Positions 43,656 to 52,948 of a stretch of DNA of 64,000 nt are shown here, one piece after another. Made by a program: the position numbers and the translations under genes. Source of the stretch: CALARM01 sp964431735 (lineage in GTDB: Bacteria; Vulcanimicrobiota; SpSt-956; JAKJGF01); NCBI GenBank assembly GCA_964431735.1, contig CAYSLJ010000001.1, forward strand, positions 73,500 through 137,499, read 5' to 3'. Under the pieces are notes generated by a model. It saw only the letters and a program-made list of their open reading frames with translations, was not told the DNA's origin and did not search any database. Position 1 is the first letter of the stretch; each line of letters begins with the position of its first letter.

Positions 43656-44807
43656 TTATTTCTTCTGTACAGGAAAAATCAGAGTAAAACTACTTCCCAG
43701 TCCTTCCTGACTTTCTGCTGTTATAGTTCCTCCGTTAATTTCCATAAGGTTTTTGCATACAGTAAGCCCCAGTCCTATACCTCTTGCTTTTGTCGTAAAT
43801 AAAGGTTCAAAAATTTTATCCATATATTCTTTTTTTATACCATATCCCGTATCTTTTACAGAGATACAAATCCTGTTATCTCTCAAATATGCTTCAAATA
43901 AAACTCTGCCTCCTTCCGGCATGGCCTGGTAGGAATTCAGAACAATATTATGTAAAACCTGAGAAATCTGTCTGTAATCTATGAATATGTAAGGAAGATT
44001 ATCTTCTATATTCTTTATAATTTCTATATTATCAGGTTTTTTTTCTCTTTTTACTACATCATCAATAAGCATTGATATGTCAAATTCCTCTTTTTCTAAA
44101 GCTTTAACTCTTGACATATCCAGAAGAGAAGAAACTATTTTTTCCGATCTTTTTACTTCCGATGAAATAATATCCAGATAGGTCATGGTAATCTCACCTG
44201 AAAGGGTATTCTGAAGAAAATATACTGCATTTGAAATTACTCCCAGTGGATTACGTAATTCATGACCCACACCTCCTGCAAGCTGCCCCAGAATTGCCAG
44301 TTTTTCCTGTTTCAGAAGCTGTTCCTGTGCTTCCTTGAGTTCCTGTGTCTTCTGCTCCACAAGTTGTTTCAAATCTCTAGAAAAATCTCTGAGCTTTTCT
44401 TCTGTACTCTTTAATTCAATAAGATTTATATATCTTTCTATAGCATATCTTATAGAACGGCTTAAAAGTGAAGGCTCCAGTTTCTGTTTCGGTAAATAAT
44501 CCTGTGCTCCTATACTTACTGCCGCCATTGCCATCTCCCTGTCATCAAGACCTGTAAGAATAACTACAGGTATTCTTACCCTGTTATAAACACTGCGGAA
44601 TGTATCAAGTCCCTTTGAATCAGGTAAAGATAGATCGAGAAGAATAATATCCAGAGGCTTTTCTTTTATAATCTTTAAACCTTCCTGAAGGGTTTCAGCC
44701 TTATATAAAACAGAAGATAAATGCTCCTCTGAAAGCAGTTCTTCTATAAGAAATCTGTCTGCGCTGTCATCTTCAATCAATAATATTTTTAATGGAGATC
44801 TTAACAT
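43656..44807 (-). CDS. Histidine kinase with N-terminal receiver
   Basis: A 383-residue protein: receiver at about 8-125 (ILLIEDDSADRFLIEELL, ILLDLSLPDSKGLDTF, AQDYLPKQKLEP), a coiled coil with QLVEQKTQELKEAQEQLLKQ, HisKA with GGVGHELRNPLGVISNAVYF, HATPase (VLNSYQAMPEGGRVLF, EPLFTTKARGIGLGLTVCKN). It is likely to receive phosphate from another kinase and act through its own; the arrangement suits a relay. It overlaps the Rcp1-like regulator by 7 bases, so the two are coupled. The receiver remnant lies immediately after its stop. Confidence 0.92.
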   Translation of the reverse strand: MLRSPLKILLIEDDSADRFLIEELLSEEHLSSVLYKAETLQEGLKIIKEKPLDIILLDLSLPDSKGLDTFRSVYNRVRIPVVILTGLDDREMAMAAVSIGAQDYLPKQKLEPSLLSRSIRYAIERYINLIELKSTEEKLRDFSRDLKQLVEQKTQELKEAQEQLLKQEKLAILGQLAGGVGHELRNPLGVISNAVYFLQNTLSGEITMTYLDIISSEVKRSEKIVSSLLDMSRVKALEKEEFDISMLIDDVVKREKKPDNIEIIKNIEDNLPYIFIDYRQISQVLHNIVLNSYQAMPEGGRVLFEAYLRDNRICISVKDTGYGIKKEYMDKIFEPLFTTKARGIGLGLTVCKNLMEINGGTITAESQEGLGSSFTLIFPVQKK

Positions 44808-45244
44808 TTCTTGTACCTCGAAGGCAGTTTTACAATGGTAAACCAGAAATTTTCTACATTCTTGACTACCTTGACAAATTGATTAAAATCAACAGGTTTT
44901 GTAATATAACAGTTGGCTCCCAGATGATAACTCCTGAGAATATCTTCACCTACCTGTGAGGTAGTAAGAATGATAACAGGAATATCCTTCAACGTTTCAT
45001 CCTGTTTTATTTCTGCAAGAACTTCTCTGCCGCTTTTCTTTGGCATATTCAAATCCAGAAGGATAAGATCTGGCAGTGGAGCATCTATGTATGGTTCTTT
45101 TCTGTGAAGATAATTCATGGCCTCCACTCCGTCTCTTACGACATGAAGATTTATTACAAGCTTGCTGTCTTCAAGGGCTTCTCTTGTAAGTTCCACATCT
45201 CCTTCGTCATCTTCTACAAGAAGAATGTTCATTAAATCAGACAT
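44801..45244 (-). CDS. Rcp1-like single-domain response regulator
   Basis: A 147-residue receiver-only protein of the type paired with phytochrome-like kinases. Pocket ILLVEDDEGDVELTREAL (about 7-24), acceptor DLILLDLNMPKKSGREVL (Asp near 66), and the Rcp1 characteristics NYLHRKEPYIDAPLPDL and ANCYITKPVDFNQFVKVVKN. There is no output domain, so it works by protein contact. The kinase 45354-47810 upstream has the ASHDLQEPLRKI-type HisKA found in partners of this family, so the pairing is probable. Overlaps the next gene by 7 bases. Confidence 0.92.
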   Translation of the reverse strand: MSDLMNILLVEDDEGDVELTREALEDSKLVINLHVVRDGVEAMNYLHRKEPYIDAPLPDLILLDLNMPKKSGREVLAEIKQDETLKDIPVIILTTSQVGEDILRSYHLGANCYITKPVDFNQFVKVVKNVENFWFTIVKLPSRYKKC

Positions 45245-45353
45245 TTATAAAGCTCCTTTCTATTATGATGTTTATTGATATTATTTAGTAAAGTGTAATG
45301 TGTGCCAGGCAGAATTCCCCCTCTCACGACTCAGGGCGTTTTAATAAACGCCC
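45245..45353. repeat. RE-C hairpin and heptamer ends
   Basis: About 45336-45354 is GGGCGTTTTAATAAACGCCC, near-identical to the palindromes at 14348 and 18917. Around it are CTCACGACTCAGGG and CTACTTACGACTCACCC, degenerate heptamers; the second run encodes the end of the 45354 kinase. Confidence 0.75.
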
Positions 45354-47810
45354 CTACTTACGACTCACCCTTTTAGGTATGGCAAAAGAAAAAGTAGAGC
45401 CTTTCCCGTAAATGGAATCAATCATCATGTATCCTCCATGTCTTTCCACTATCTTTTTACATATTGAAAGACCTATACCTGAACCTTCGTATTTTTCTTT
45501 TGTATGGAGTCTCTGGAAAACACCGAAGATTCTTTCAAGATACTGATTTTCAATACCTATTCCGTTATCTTCTACAGATATAACCCATTCCTGTTCATTC
45601 TCCTCTGAATAAACCTTTATAAGAGGAGGATTTTCACTATGAAACTTTATGGCATTAACTATAAGATTCTGCATTACCTGACGGAGTTGAATGGTATTTC
45701 CTGTAAGGACAGGGAGATTTTCTGATACTATTCTGGCATCTTCTTTTTTTATCAAAGTCTGAAGATCCTTCAGAAGATCATCTAAAAGTTCTTTCATATT
45801 AACTTTTTCAAAAACCATGTCACCTCGACCTGCCCTTGAAAACATAAGCAGATCATTTATAAGAGACTGCATTCTTTTTGCTCCGTCTACTATATAGTAC
45901 ATATATTTCTGTGCCTTTTCATCAAGCCTGTCTTTATATTTTCTGTCTAAAAGCTCTGTAAAACTCGATATTTTCCGGAGAGGTTCCTGAAGATCATGGG
46001 ACGCCACATAGGCAAACTGTTCTAAGTCATAATTGGAACGGGTAAGTTCTGCCATAGTTTTCTTTAAATTCTCTTCTGCCTCTTTTTTTTCTGTAATATC
46101 CCAGAATATACCGAGTAAACCTGTTGTCTGACTGTTTTTGTCTTTTATTGGAGTTTTTACTGTATTTACATAAAATTCCTGTCCCTTTTTCACATACTTC
46201 TCTTCGAATTCAACGGTTTTCCCTTCTTCTATAATTTTTCTGTCATCGAAACGATATTTTTCAGCCAGTTCAGAGGGATAAAAGTCATAATCATTCTTCC
46301 CGACTATTTCTTCCGGTTTAATCTTTAAATCTGCAGCATAATTATCATTGCAGTAAATATAATTTAAATCCCTGTCTTTATGAAATATCTTCTGAGGGAT
46401 ATTTTCAAGAAGCATCCTGTGCTCTGTTTCAGCAGCCCAGAGGGCATATTCTGTTTTTCTTCTTTCTATCATCTTTCCCGTTTCTCTTGCAATAGTATCG
46501 AGTAAATCGTATTCTTCTCTGATAAATGGTTCTTTCCCATTACAGCAGATTTCAATAAAACCTTTCTTCTCGCCAAATACCATAAGGGGGCCTGTTATTT
46601 TTATATTAGAATCGCTGAAATCAGTGCTTTTAAACTCGAAGTCATCAAATATAATTCTGGCACAGGTAAGAGAAGGTTCTCGAAAGGCCGGAGGAAATAA
46701 ATCCAGAACTTCTTCGAGTATTTCTTCAGGTGTTTTATTGGCATCAGACAGTAATCTCGTAACATTATAAAGACAGGACATTTCTTTTACCCTTTCATTC
46801 AGTTCCAGACTTTTTCTTTCCAGTTCTTCCGTTCTTTCTTTTACCATTTCTTCCAGTTTTCCCCTGTGTTTTTCCAGATCCATTTCTGCCCTTTTACGTT
46901 TAAGAACTTCTACAAATATTATTGCAAGTTGCTCTACTGTTTCCTGATCGTAAATACTGTATCCTCCCTCTTTATTTGCCAGAGCAATCATACCGAAGGT
47001 TTTATCTTTTTCTTTCAATGGAACACCCAGAAAAGATGTGAGAGGGGGATGGCCTTCCGGAACACCGGTGCTTGCAGGATGTCTGGAAGGATCATTTGTC
47101 AGGAGAGATTTTTCTTTTTTAAAAACCTCTCCCCAGAGTCCTCTTATCTCCAGATTTTTCAGCAGTAAAAGTTCTTCTGTAGCACCGATACGGCAGTTTT
47201 TCCATCCTGTATCACTGATAACATTACAGTCATACCGTCCGTCTTTATTTATTTCTCCTGAAAAAGCAAATTTACTGTGTGTTAATTCTTCTGCTACAGA
47301 AAGAAATTTCTGTGCTATATCAATCTCATCTTTACATATAATGGCTTCTCTGAAAATTCTGTTTATACCATTCATTAAAGCGCTCTGCCTTAAAAACTTT
47401 TCCTCAGTTATTTTTCGGTCTGTAACATCATAACCTATATTTAAAAGTCCTGCACTTCTGCCATTCTTATCCTTTAAGGTTTTTGAATACCATTCAATAT
47501 AAAGCTCCTGCCCTTTCCAGGTAATGATGGTATTTACATTGCCGCGAACATCCATATCTTCAATGGCAATTAAAAATATCTTCTTAATATCTTCTCTGTC
47601 TTTTTCCGGAAGAAAGGCGGAAAACCATTCCTTCCCTTTCATGTCCTCCAGTGAATAACCGGTCAGTTCTTCCATAAAGGGATTGAAATAGAGAATAAAT
47701 CCTTTACTGTCAAGAACAAGGATGATAACCTTTGCTGTTTCAATAATATTTACGGCAAAATCTTTTTTTTGAATAAAATTCGAGATTTCTCCAGAGTTTA
47801 ACATATCCAT
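45354..47810 (-). CDS. PAS/GAF histidine kinase of the phytochrome-like HisKA type
   Basis: An 818-residue soluble kinase. PAS at about 15-135 (VIILVLDSKGFILYFNPFME), GAF at about 150-315 (GEVFKKEKSLLTNDPSRHPA), coiled coil, a second GAF-like domain at about 345-460 (LDLFPPAFREPSLTCARIIF), PAS at about 470-590 (IPQKIFHKDRDLNYIYCNDN), HisKA with VASHDLQEPLRKISSFTELL, HATPase at about 705-815. The ATG overlaps the stop of the preceding fragment (TAATG). The likely partner is the Rcp1-like regulator that follows. Its C-terminal VSRK and TAG stop are made of heptamer sequence. Confidence 0.92.
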   Translation of the reverse strand: MDMLNSGEISNFIQKKDFAVNIIETAKVIILVLDSKGFILYFNPFMEELTGYSLEDMKGKEWFSAFLPEKDREDIKKIFLIAIEDMDVRGNVNTIITWKGQELYIEWYSKTLKDKNGRSAGLLNIGYDVTDRKITEEKFLRQSALMNGINRIFREAIICKDEIDIAQKFLSVAEELTHSKFAFSGEINKDGRYDCNVISDTGWKNCRIGATEELLLLKNLEIRGLWGEVFKKEKSLLTNDPSRHPASTGVPEGHPPLTSFLGVPLKEKDKTFGMIALANKEGGYSIYDQETVEQLAIIFVEVLKRKRAEMDLEKHRGKLEEMVKERTEELERKSLELNERVKEMSCLYNVTRLLSDANKTPEEILEEVLDLFPPAFREPSLTCARIIFDDFEFKSTDFSDSNIKITGPLMVFGEKKGFIEICCNGKEPFIREEYDLLDTIARETGKMIERRKTEYALWAAETEHRMLLENIPQKIFHKDRDLNYIYCNDNYAADLKIKPEEIVGKNDYDFYPSELAEKYRFDDRKIIEEGKTVEFEEKYVKKGQEFYVNTVKTPIKDKNSQTTGLLGIFWDITEKKEAEENLKKTMAELTRSNYDLEQFAYVASHDLQEPLRKISSFTELLDRKYKDRLDEKAQKYMYYIVDGAKRMQSLINDLLMFSRAGRGDMVFEKVNMKELLDDLLKDLQTLIKKEDARIVSENLPVLTGNTIQLRQVMQNLIVNAIKFHSENPPLIKVYSEENEQEWVISVEDNGIGIENQYLERIFGVFQRLHTKEKYEGSGIGLSICKKIVERHGGYMMIDSIYGKGSTFSFAIPKRVSRK

Positions 47811-48547
47811 TATTCTCTTCCATTCTTTATAAATTTCTGTACAGTTTCCGAAAGTTTTTTAATTCCTACAGGCTTTTCAAGTATTTCTTTTATACCTGTT
47901 TCTGTACATCTCACCGTAGTAAGAGAATCAAATAAACCTGTACAGATTATTACAGGCATATCAGGACGAATCTTTAATATTTCAGAGGAAAGAGATAGTC
48001 CTGTAAGTTCCGGCATCGTATAATCTGTAATAAGAAGATCAAAATCATGTGGATTGGATTTAAACGTAGCAAGTGCTTCCGGAGCAGATGTTTTTGCCGT
48101 GACAGTATAACCGAGTTTTGCAAGCATCTGTTCTGTAAAGTGAGCTATATCTTTTTCATCATCTACAAAGAGTATGCGGCCTTTTCCTGAAACTATTGTA
48201 TCACAGGTCTCTTCCTTTACTGTTTCCGTATCATTAACTGAAGGAAAAAATATGTTGAAAACAGTACCTTTTTCCGGTTCACTGTATACAGTAATAAAAC
48301 CTCCATGATTTTTAACAATACCATGAACAACAGAAAGGCCCATACCTGTTCCTTCTCCTCTTTCTTTTGTAGTAAAAAAAGGCTCGAAAATTCTATCCAG
48401 AACTGCTTTCCCCATACCATGACCTGTATCTTTTACGGACAATTGTATATATGCTCCCGGTTTGAGTTCAGAATAAGGATGGATGTCTTCAGATAGAAGT
48501 TCTGTATCAGCAAGACTTATTTCAAGAGTTCCTCCCAGGTTTTTCAT
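47810..48547 (-). CDS. C-terminal fragment of a hybrid histidine kinase (HATPase and receiver)
   Basis: 245 residues from the first in-frame ATG: the HATPase G-boxes (VKDTGHGMGKAVLDRIFEPF, GTGMGLSVVHGIVKNHGG) and a receiver at about 125-240 (ILFVDDEKDIAHFTEQMLAK, LLITDYTMPELTG). The open frame runs about 340 bases farther upstream and encodes the rest of HisKA (SELALCELEYNSPVRLSIQK), with no start codon. It is the second half of 48862-49725, separated by a frameshift. If translated alone it cannot be phosphorylated on His. It overlaps the next kinase gene by one base. Confidence 0.8.
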   Translation of the reverse strand: MKNLGGTLEISLADTELLSEDIHPYSELKPGAYIQLSVKDTGHGMGKAVLDRIFEPFFTTKERGEGTGMGLSVVHGIVKNHGGFITVYSEPEKGTVFNIFFPSVNDTETVKEETCDTIVSGKGRILFVDDEKDIAHFTEQMLAKLGYTVTAKTSAPEALATFKSNPHDFDLLITDYTMPELTGLSLSSEILKIRPDMPVIICTGLFDSLTTVRCTETGIKEILEKPVGIKKLSETVQKFIKNGRE

Positions 48548-48861
48548 CGCATGTCCTGCATTTGTGCAGAGATTTAAGATTACCTGATATATCTGGCCCG
48601 AATCGCCTTTAATATAGTTCCTGGATTTAATAGATTCTTTTATTTGAATTGTAGAAGGAAGAGTGGCTCTTATAAAAGCAATGGCTTCTCTGACAACGGA
48701 AACAGGTTTTATAGATTTTTTTTCTTCAGTATCATGACGGCTGAAGGTAAGTATCTGTCTTGCCAGTTCTTTTGCTCTGTTACTTGCTTTAAGAACTTTC
48801 TGAATAGATAGTCTTACAGGACTGTTATATTCCAGTTCACAGAGAGCCAGTTCTGAATAGC

Positions 48862-49725
48862 CTATGATACCTGAGAGAATATTTTATTAAAATCATGGGC
48901 AATACCTCCTGCAAGAAGCCCTAATGCATCCAGTTTTTGTATCTGAAAGAGCTGGTTATAAAGTTTTTCCCTTTCCTGTTCTGCTTCTTTCCTTTCCGTA
49001 ATATCTCTTGCAGTACTCAGAATAACATTTTTCCCTCTGTAATCGATAATGCGGCTTTTTATTTCTACAGAAATAATTGTTCCGTCTTTACATCTGTGGG
49101 CAGATTCAAAAGAAATCTGATTTTTTAATAGCACCTGAAAGGTTCTGTCTTTTACGTAAAGACCATATTCAGATGTATCTATATCCAGAGGTTTCATCTT
49201 CAGCAATTCTTCTTTCGTATAACCAAGTCTTTCACAGGCCACCTGATTTACATCCAGAAAGTTTCCTTCCGGATCATGAATAAAAATGGCATCACTGGCA
49301 TTATCAAAAAGGGTTTTATATCTATTTTCAGATTCCTTGAGCGCTTCCTCTGACTCTATCTTTTCTATGGCTCTTTTTATCATTATGATGAGTTGTTCTA
49401 TTTCATAGGGTTTCTGAATATATCCATAGGCTCCCAGATTAATTGCTTTTATAGCAGAAGACTGGCTGGCATAACCTGTAAGTATTATACATTCCATAAA
49501 TGGAAATTTCTCTTTAATATATTTTAATATATCCAGTCCTGACATGTCTTCAAGTTTCATATCCAGAAGTACGATGCACGGTTTTTCTTTTTTTGCCATT
49601 TCCAGTGCTTTTTCACCTGTGTCTGTAGAGATTGTTTCATATCCTCTGAACGCGAGTATATCGCTCAGAGTTCTTCTTATATTAAATTCATCATCAACAA
49701 TAAGGATTTTTTTATTTTTATCCAC
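48862..49725 (-). CDS. N-terminal fragment of a hybrid histidine kinase (receiver-PAS-HisKA start)
   Basis: 287 residues: receiver at about 6-122 (ILIVDDEFNIRRTLSDILAF, IVLLDMKLEDMSGLDILKYI, GAYGYIQKPYEIEQLI), PAS at about 135-245 (RYKTLFDNASDAIFIHDPEG), then HisKA with LLAGGIAHDFNKIFSQVS where the protein ends soon after the phospho-acceptor His. The GTG start at 49725 lies two bases after the stop of the dual-receiver gene, with the G9 tract acting as its ribosome site. The receiver-PAS part is paralogous to that of 40392-42011. As it stands it has no ATP-binding domain. Confidence 0.82.
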   Translation of the reverse strand: MDKNKKILIVDDEFNIRRTLSDILAFRGYETISTDTGEKALEMAKKEKPCIVLLDMKLEDMSGLDILKYIKEKFPFMECIILTGYASQSSAIKAINLGAYGYIQKPYEIEQLIIMIKRAIEKIESEEALKESENRYKTLFDNASDAIFIHDPEGNFLDVNQVACERLGYTKEELLKMKPLDIDTSEYGLYVKDRTFQVLLKNQISFESAHRCKDGTIISVEIKSRIIDYRGKNVILSTARDITERKEAEQEREKLYNQLFQIQKLDALGLLAGGIAHDFNKIFSQVS

Positions 49726-49727
49726 CG

Positions 49728-50477
49728 TTACCCCCCCCCTTTTTTTCTGAAAAACCTTATAAGTTCATTATTTCTGATATTAAGAAGAGATTCCGATAGT
49801 TCCTTTATTGAAAAAGGCTTGTAAAAACAGCCGAATACTCCTGCTGTAATAGCCTTTTCTATCTTTTCGAACATAATATCCCCACAACCTGTTATCAGTA
49901 TGACAGGTAAAAGAGGAAATTTTTCCCTGATCTTTGTAAATAATTGAAGACCATCTGTACCTCCCAGATTCATATCCAGGAGCACTACATCTGTCCTGCC
50001 GGTAATTACGTCAAAGAGATTTTCAGGCTCAGCTGTCCTGGTAATATTATAATTTCTTATTTTCAATAAATGCTCCAGAGCAGATGAGAATATGGGATCA
50101 TCGTCTATAATGGCTATATTTTTCTCTTTTTGAAGAAAGGAGAGGAAATTCAGTATGAGATTTATATCCAGTGGTTTTGTAAGAACTGATATAACACCTT
50201 CTGACATGGCTTTTTCTATTATATTCTCGGAACTGTAGGCAGACATGAGTATTACAGGAATATAATTGAATTTTTCTTTTATAATCCTGTATAATTCAAG
50301 GCCGCTCATACCGGGCATTTTGATATCACTTATGACACAGTGAAATTCTTTATCTTTCAATTTTGAAAAAGCTTCTTTCCCGGACATGGACATATCTGCT
50401 TCATAACCTTTCAATTTCATAATATCAGAAAGGGTTTTGGCCATCATTGTATCATCATCTACTATGAGAATATTCAT
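49728..50477 (-). CDS. Dual-receiver response regulator
   Basis: A 249-residue protein made of two receiver domains and no output. First at about 2-115 (ILIVDDDTMMAKTLSDIMKL, CVISDIKMPGMSG, SVLTKPLDINLIL), second at about 120-235 (IAIIDDDPIFSSALEHLLKI, VVLLDMNLGGTDGLQLFTKI, GCFYKPFSIKELS). Both keep the acceptor Asp. It ends FRKKGGG then TAA, the three Gly being encoded by the G9 tract. It overlaps the upstream kinase by 4 bases. It could be a phosphate sink or relay partner of that kinase, or the front half of a larger protein when the tract slips. Confidence 0.9.
   Translation of the reverse strand: MNILIVDDDTMMAKTLSDIMKLKGYEADMSMSGKEAFSKLKDKEFHCVISDIKMPGMSGLELYRIIKEKFNYIPVILMSAYSSENIIEKAMSEGVISVLTKPLDINLILNFLSFLQKEKNIAIIDDDPIFSSALEHLLKIRNYNITRTAEPENLFDVITGRTDVVLLDMNLGGTDGLQLFTKIREKFPLLPVILITGCGDIMFEKIEKAITAGVFGCFYKPFSIKELSESLLNIRNNELIRFFRKKGGG
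49731..49739 (-). repeat. Nine-G homopolymer at the end of the dual-receiver gene
   Basis: On the minus strand A7 then G9, then TAA. The nine G encode Gly-Gly-Gly before the stop and lie at ribosome-site distance from the next GTG start. One added G gives GTAACGGTGGAT in frame with the following gene. Long G runs are classic slippage sites. Confidence 0.95.
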
Positions 50478-52909
50478 TGGTTCACCTCGTTCACAGGTAA
50501 TGTCACAGTAAAAACAGTGCCTTTATATTCAGTACTTTTCACTTCTATTTTTCCTCCGTTTGCTTCAATAAGATTTTTACATATACAGAGTCCCAGCCCT
50601 ATACCTCTGGATTTTGTAGTAAAAAGGGGCTCGAAGATTTTATTCATATTCTCTTCAGATATACCGCACCCTGTATCACCTATAGAAATGTTTATAGTAT
50701 TGTTGACAGCTTCTGCCTCTATAATCAATTCCCCTCCCCGGGGCATGGCCTGACATGCATTGATGATTAAATTGCCGAATATCTGTACTATATGATTCCT
50801 GTCAGCATATATACATGGCACTTCTTCAGAAATTCTGTTTATTACTTTTATATGTTCCCCTATCCCATATTTTCCCGGCATATCAGAAAATATTTCCTGT
50901 AATGATATGTTAACTTTATCAATAGATTTTATACGGGCAAAATCCAGTAAATCACTTATAATCTTATCTGATTTTTTTACCTCTTCCGATATAATATTAA
51001 GATAATCTTTTACAGTATCCTCTGAAGAAGACAGAACCAGTTTGAGGAAATAAACTGCATTGGAAATAACTCCGAGAGGATTGCGCAGTTCATGTCCCAC
51101 ACTGCCTGCCATTTTACCCATTACTGCCAGTTTTTCCTGACGTATAAGTTTTTCCCTTGTTTCTTCAAGTTCTTTAGTTCTTTCTTTTACCATCTCTTCC
51201 AGTTTTTCAGAATAATCTTTAAGTATTTCTTCATTGTATCGTAATTTATCTTCCATACGTTTTCTTTCCAGGACATGTGTGAAAAGTTCTCCTGCAAGCC
51301 TTGTAAAATTAACATCTTCTTCTTTCCATTTCCTTTCTTTCTTTATAGATGAAAAACCCAGGAAGCCGATCAGTCTATCACCTGAAATCATAGGAAATGC
51401 AAGAAGAGATTTAACTTTTTTCTCGGCCCAGAATTTTTTTTCAAAATCCGCATCAAGGGGAAGGTCTGACAGGGCTGAAACAAAAATATATTCTCCTTGT
51501 TGCATTTTTCTGTGAACCCATTTAAACTTTTTTATAGAAAAGAGAGACGCATCTTTTTCAAGATAGGGCTCAATAGTTTCTTTACACCATTCCAGAACTT
51601 TAATAATTTTGCCACTTTTATACGAAAATAAAACTATATAGGTTCTGTCAAAGTCCAGTAATTCTCCGATTACTTTAAGGGAGTTTCGCAATTCTCTGTG
51701 AATGTCATCTGATTTTATAGCAACGAATTTTCCTGCCATTTCTGCCAGAAGTTTTTCTACGACAAATCTGTAAGACAGAGCATCCTCCAGGTTTATTCTA
51801 TCCGTAATATCTCTTATGTCTGCAAGTAAAATGTCACGATCTTTTATGGTAATAATATTACAGATAATCTCAACCGGGAATACTGTACCATTTTTTTTCT
51901 TATGATATCTGAGTGGTATAAAGGAAATGGAATTTTCTTTTACAGACGAGAAGGGTTTCTCAGGTTCTGCCGATAATTGAAACGATCTCATAGAGAGGAG
52001 TTCTTCTCTGGTGTATCCGTACATAGACATACAGGTTTTATTTGCCTCGCGTATTTCGAAGGTTTTGCTATCAAGAAGTATTATGGCACTGGATGCAGAT
52101 TCGAAAAGTAACTGATATTTCAGCATCGTTTCTTTTAATGCTTCTTCAGCTTTTTTCCGCTGTGTTATATCGGAAATGAATGCTAAGGCACCTTTATAAT
52201 TTCCTTTATTATCAGTAACAGGAGAAGTAGTCAGAAGTGTATAAATCTTCCGGCCGTCTTTCTTCAAAAATTTAAATTCATGCTGTTCTTTAATCCCTTT
52301 TTTACGTCTTTCTATTTTTTCCCTGCATATCTCCAGATATGTTTCATCCATAAAAGAAAATAGATGTTGTCCCCTCATTTCTTCTCTGGTATAGCCTAAC
52401 ATTTCACACATTTTATCATTGACAAATGTTGTATACCCTCCTTCATCAATCATCCATATACCTTCCTGGGCAAGTTCTATCAATTCTCTGTATTTTTTTT
52501 CACTGCTACGAAGTTCTTCTTCTGTTTTTTTACTTTCTGTAATATCTGCTTTGATTATCACATAAACCTTTCCATATACCGGGTGCTCGTAAACAGATGC
52601 TGTATCTCTGCACCAGAAGGGGGTACCGTCTTTTTTTACATTATGAACTTCATAGGTAACGTTGCCATAAGTGGTTATTTTATTTACAAGTTCAACGTGG
52701 ATGTCGTGAGCACTTTTCGTATTATCTGAATAGTTTAGTATAATAACAGGTTTCCCATTTAATTCTCCTGAGGAGTAGCCGAATATTTTTTCGAATTTTT
52801 GATTGGCATAGATTATAATTCCGTCAGAATCCCTTATAATACAGACTCCTTCTGCCATATTATTTACTATAATTCTCTGTAACTCTATTTCTCTCCCGAC
52901 AGTTTCCAC
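50474..52909 (-). CDS. Histidine kinase with three PAS domains and one GAF domain
   Basis: A soluble kinase of about 811 residues. PAS at about 10-125, 130-250 and 257-380, GAF at about 390-555 (LNSLKVIGELLDFDRTYIVL-like RNSLKVIGELLDFDRTYIVL), coiled coil, HisKA with GSVGHELRNPLGVISNAVYF, HATPase (NLIINACQAMPRGGELI, EPLFTTKSRGIGLGLCICKN). I use GTG 52909 because AAGGGTGG lies just before it; a TTG at 52933 is also open. The kinase core is paralogous to 42008 and 43656. The dual-receiver gene overlaps its end, so they are probably a pair. Confidence 0.9.
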   Translation of the reverse strand: METVGREIELQRIIVNNMAEGVCIIRDSDGIIIYANQKFEKIFGYSSGELNGKPVIILNYSDNTKSAHDIHVELVNKITTYGNVTYEVHNVKKDGTPFWCRDTASVYEHPVYGKVYVIIKADITESKKTEEELRSSEKKYRELIELAQEGIWMIDEGGYTTFVNDKMCEMLGYTREEMRGQHLFSFMDETYLEICREKIERRKKGIKEQHEFKFLKKDGRKIYTLLTTSPVTDNKGNYKGALAFISDITQRKKAEEALKETMLKYQLLFESASSAIILLDSKTFEIREANKTCMSMYGYTREELLSMRSFQLSAEPEKPFSSVKENSISFIPLRYHKKKNGTVFPVEIICNIITIKDRDILLADIRDITDRINLEDALSYRFVVEKLLAEMAGKFVAIKSDDIHRELRNSLKVIGELLDFDRTYIVLFSYKSGKIIKVLEWCKETIEPYLEKDASLFSIKKFKWVHRKMQQGEYIFVSALSDLPLDADFEKKFWAEKKVKSLLAFPMISGDRLIGFLGFSSIKKERKWKEEDVNFTRLAGELFTHVLERKRMEDKLRYNEEILKDYSEKLEEMVKERTKELEETREKLIRQEKLAVMGKMAGSVGHELRNPLGVISNAVYFLKLVLSSSEDTVKDYLNIISEEVKKSDKIISDLLDFARIKSIDKVNISLQEIFSDMPGKYGIGEHIKVINRISEEVPCIYADRNHIVQIFGNLIINACQAMPRGGELIIEAEAVNNTINISIGDTGCGISEENMNKIFEPLFTTKSRGIGLGLCICKNLIEANGGKIEVKSTEYKGTVFTVTLPVNEVNQ

Positions 52910-52948
52910 TATTACCACCCTTTCTCGAAGCAAATGAAATAGAAAATA

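Larger units (their letters stand above)
47810..49725 (-). pseudogene. Frameshifted hybrid kinase (receiver-PAS-HisKA-HATPase-receiver), whole span
   Basis: Read as one gene this is about 638 residues. At about 48879-48890 the minus strand has AATAAAATATTC where intact relatives would encode Asn-Asn-Ile-Leu; two extra bases (or one missing) shift the frame, giving FNKIFSQVS and a stop, while the next frame continues GIIGYSELALCELE without interruption. Either a real disruption in an A-rich run or a sequencing error. Confidence 0.85.
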
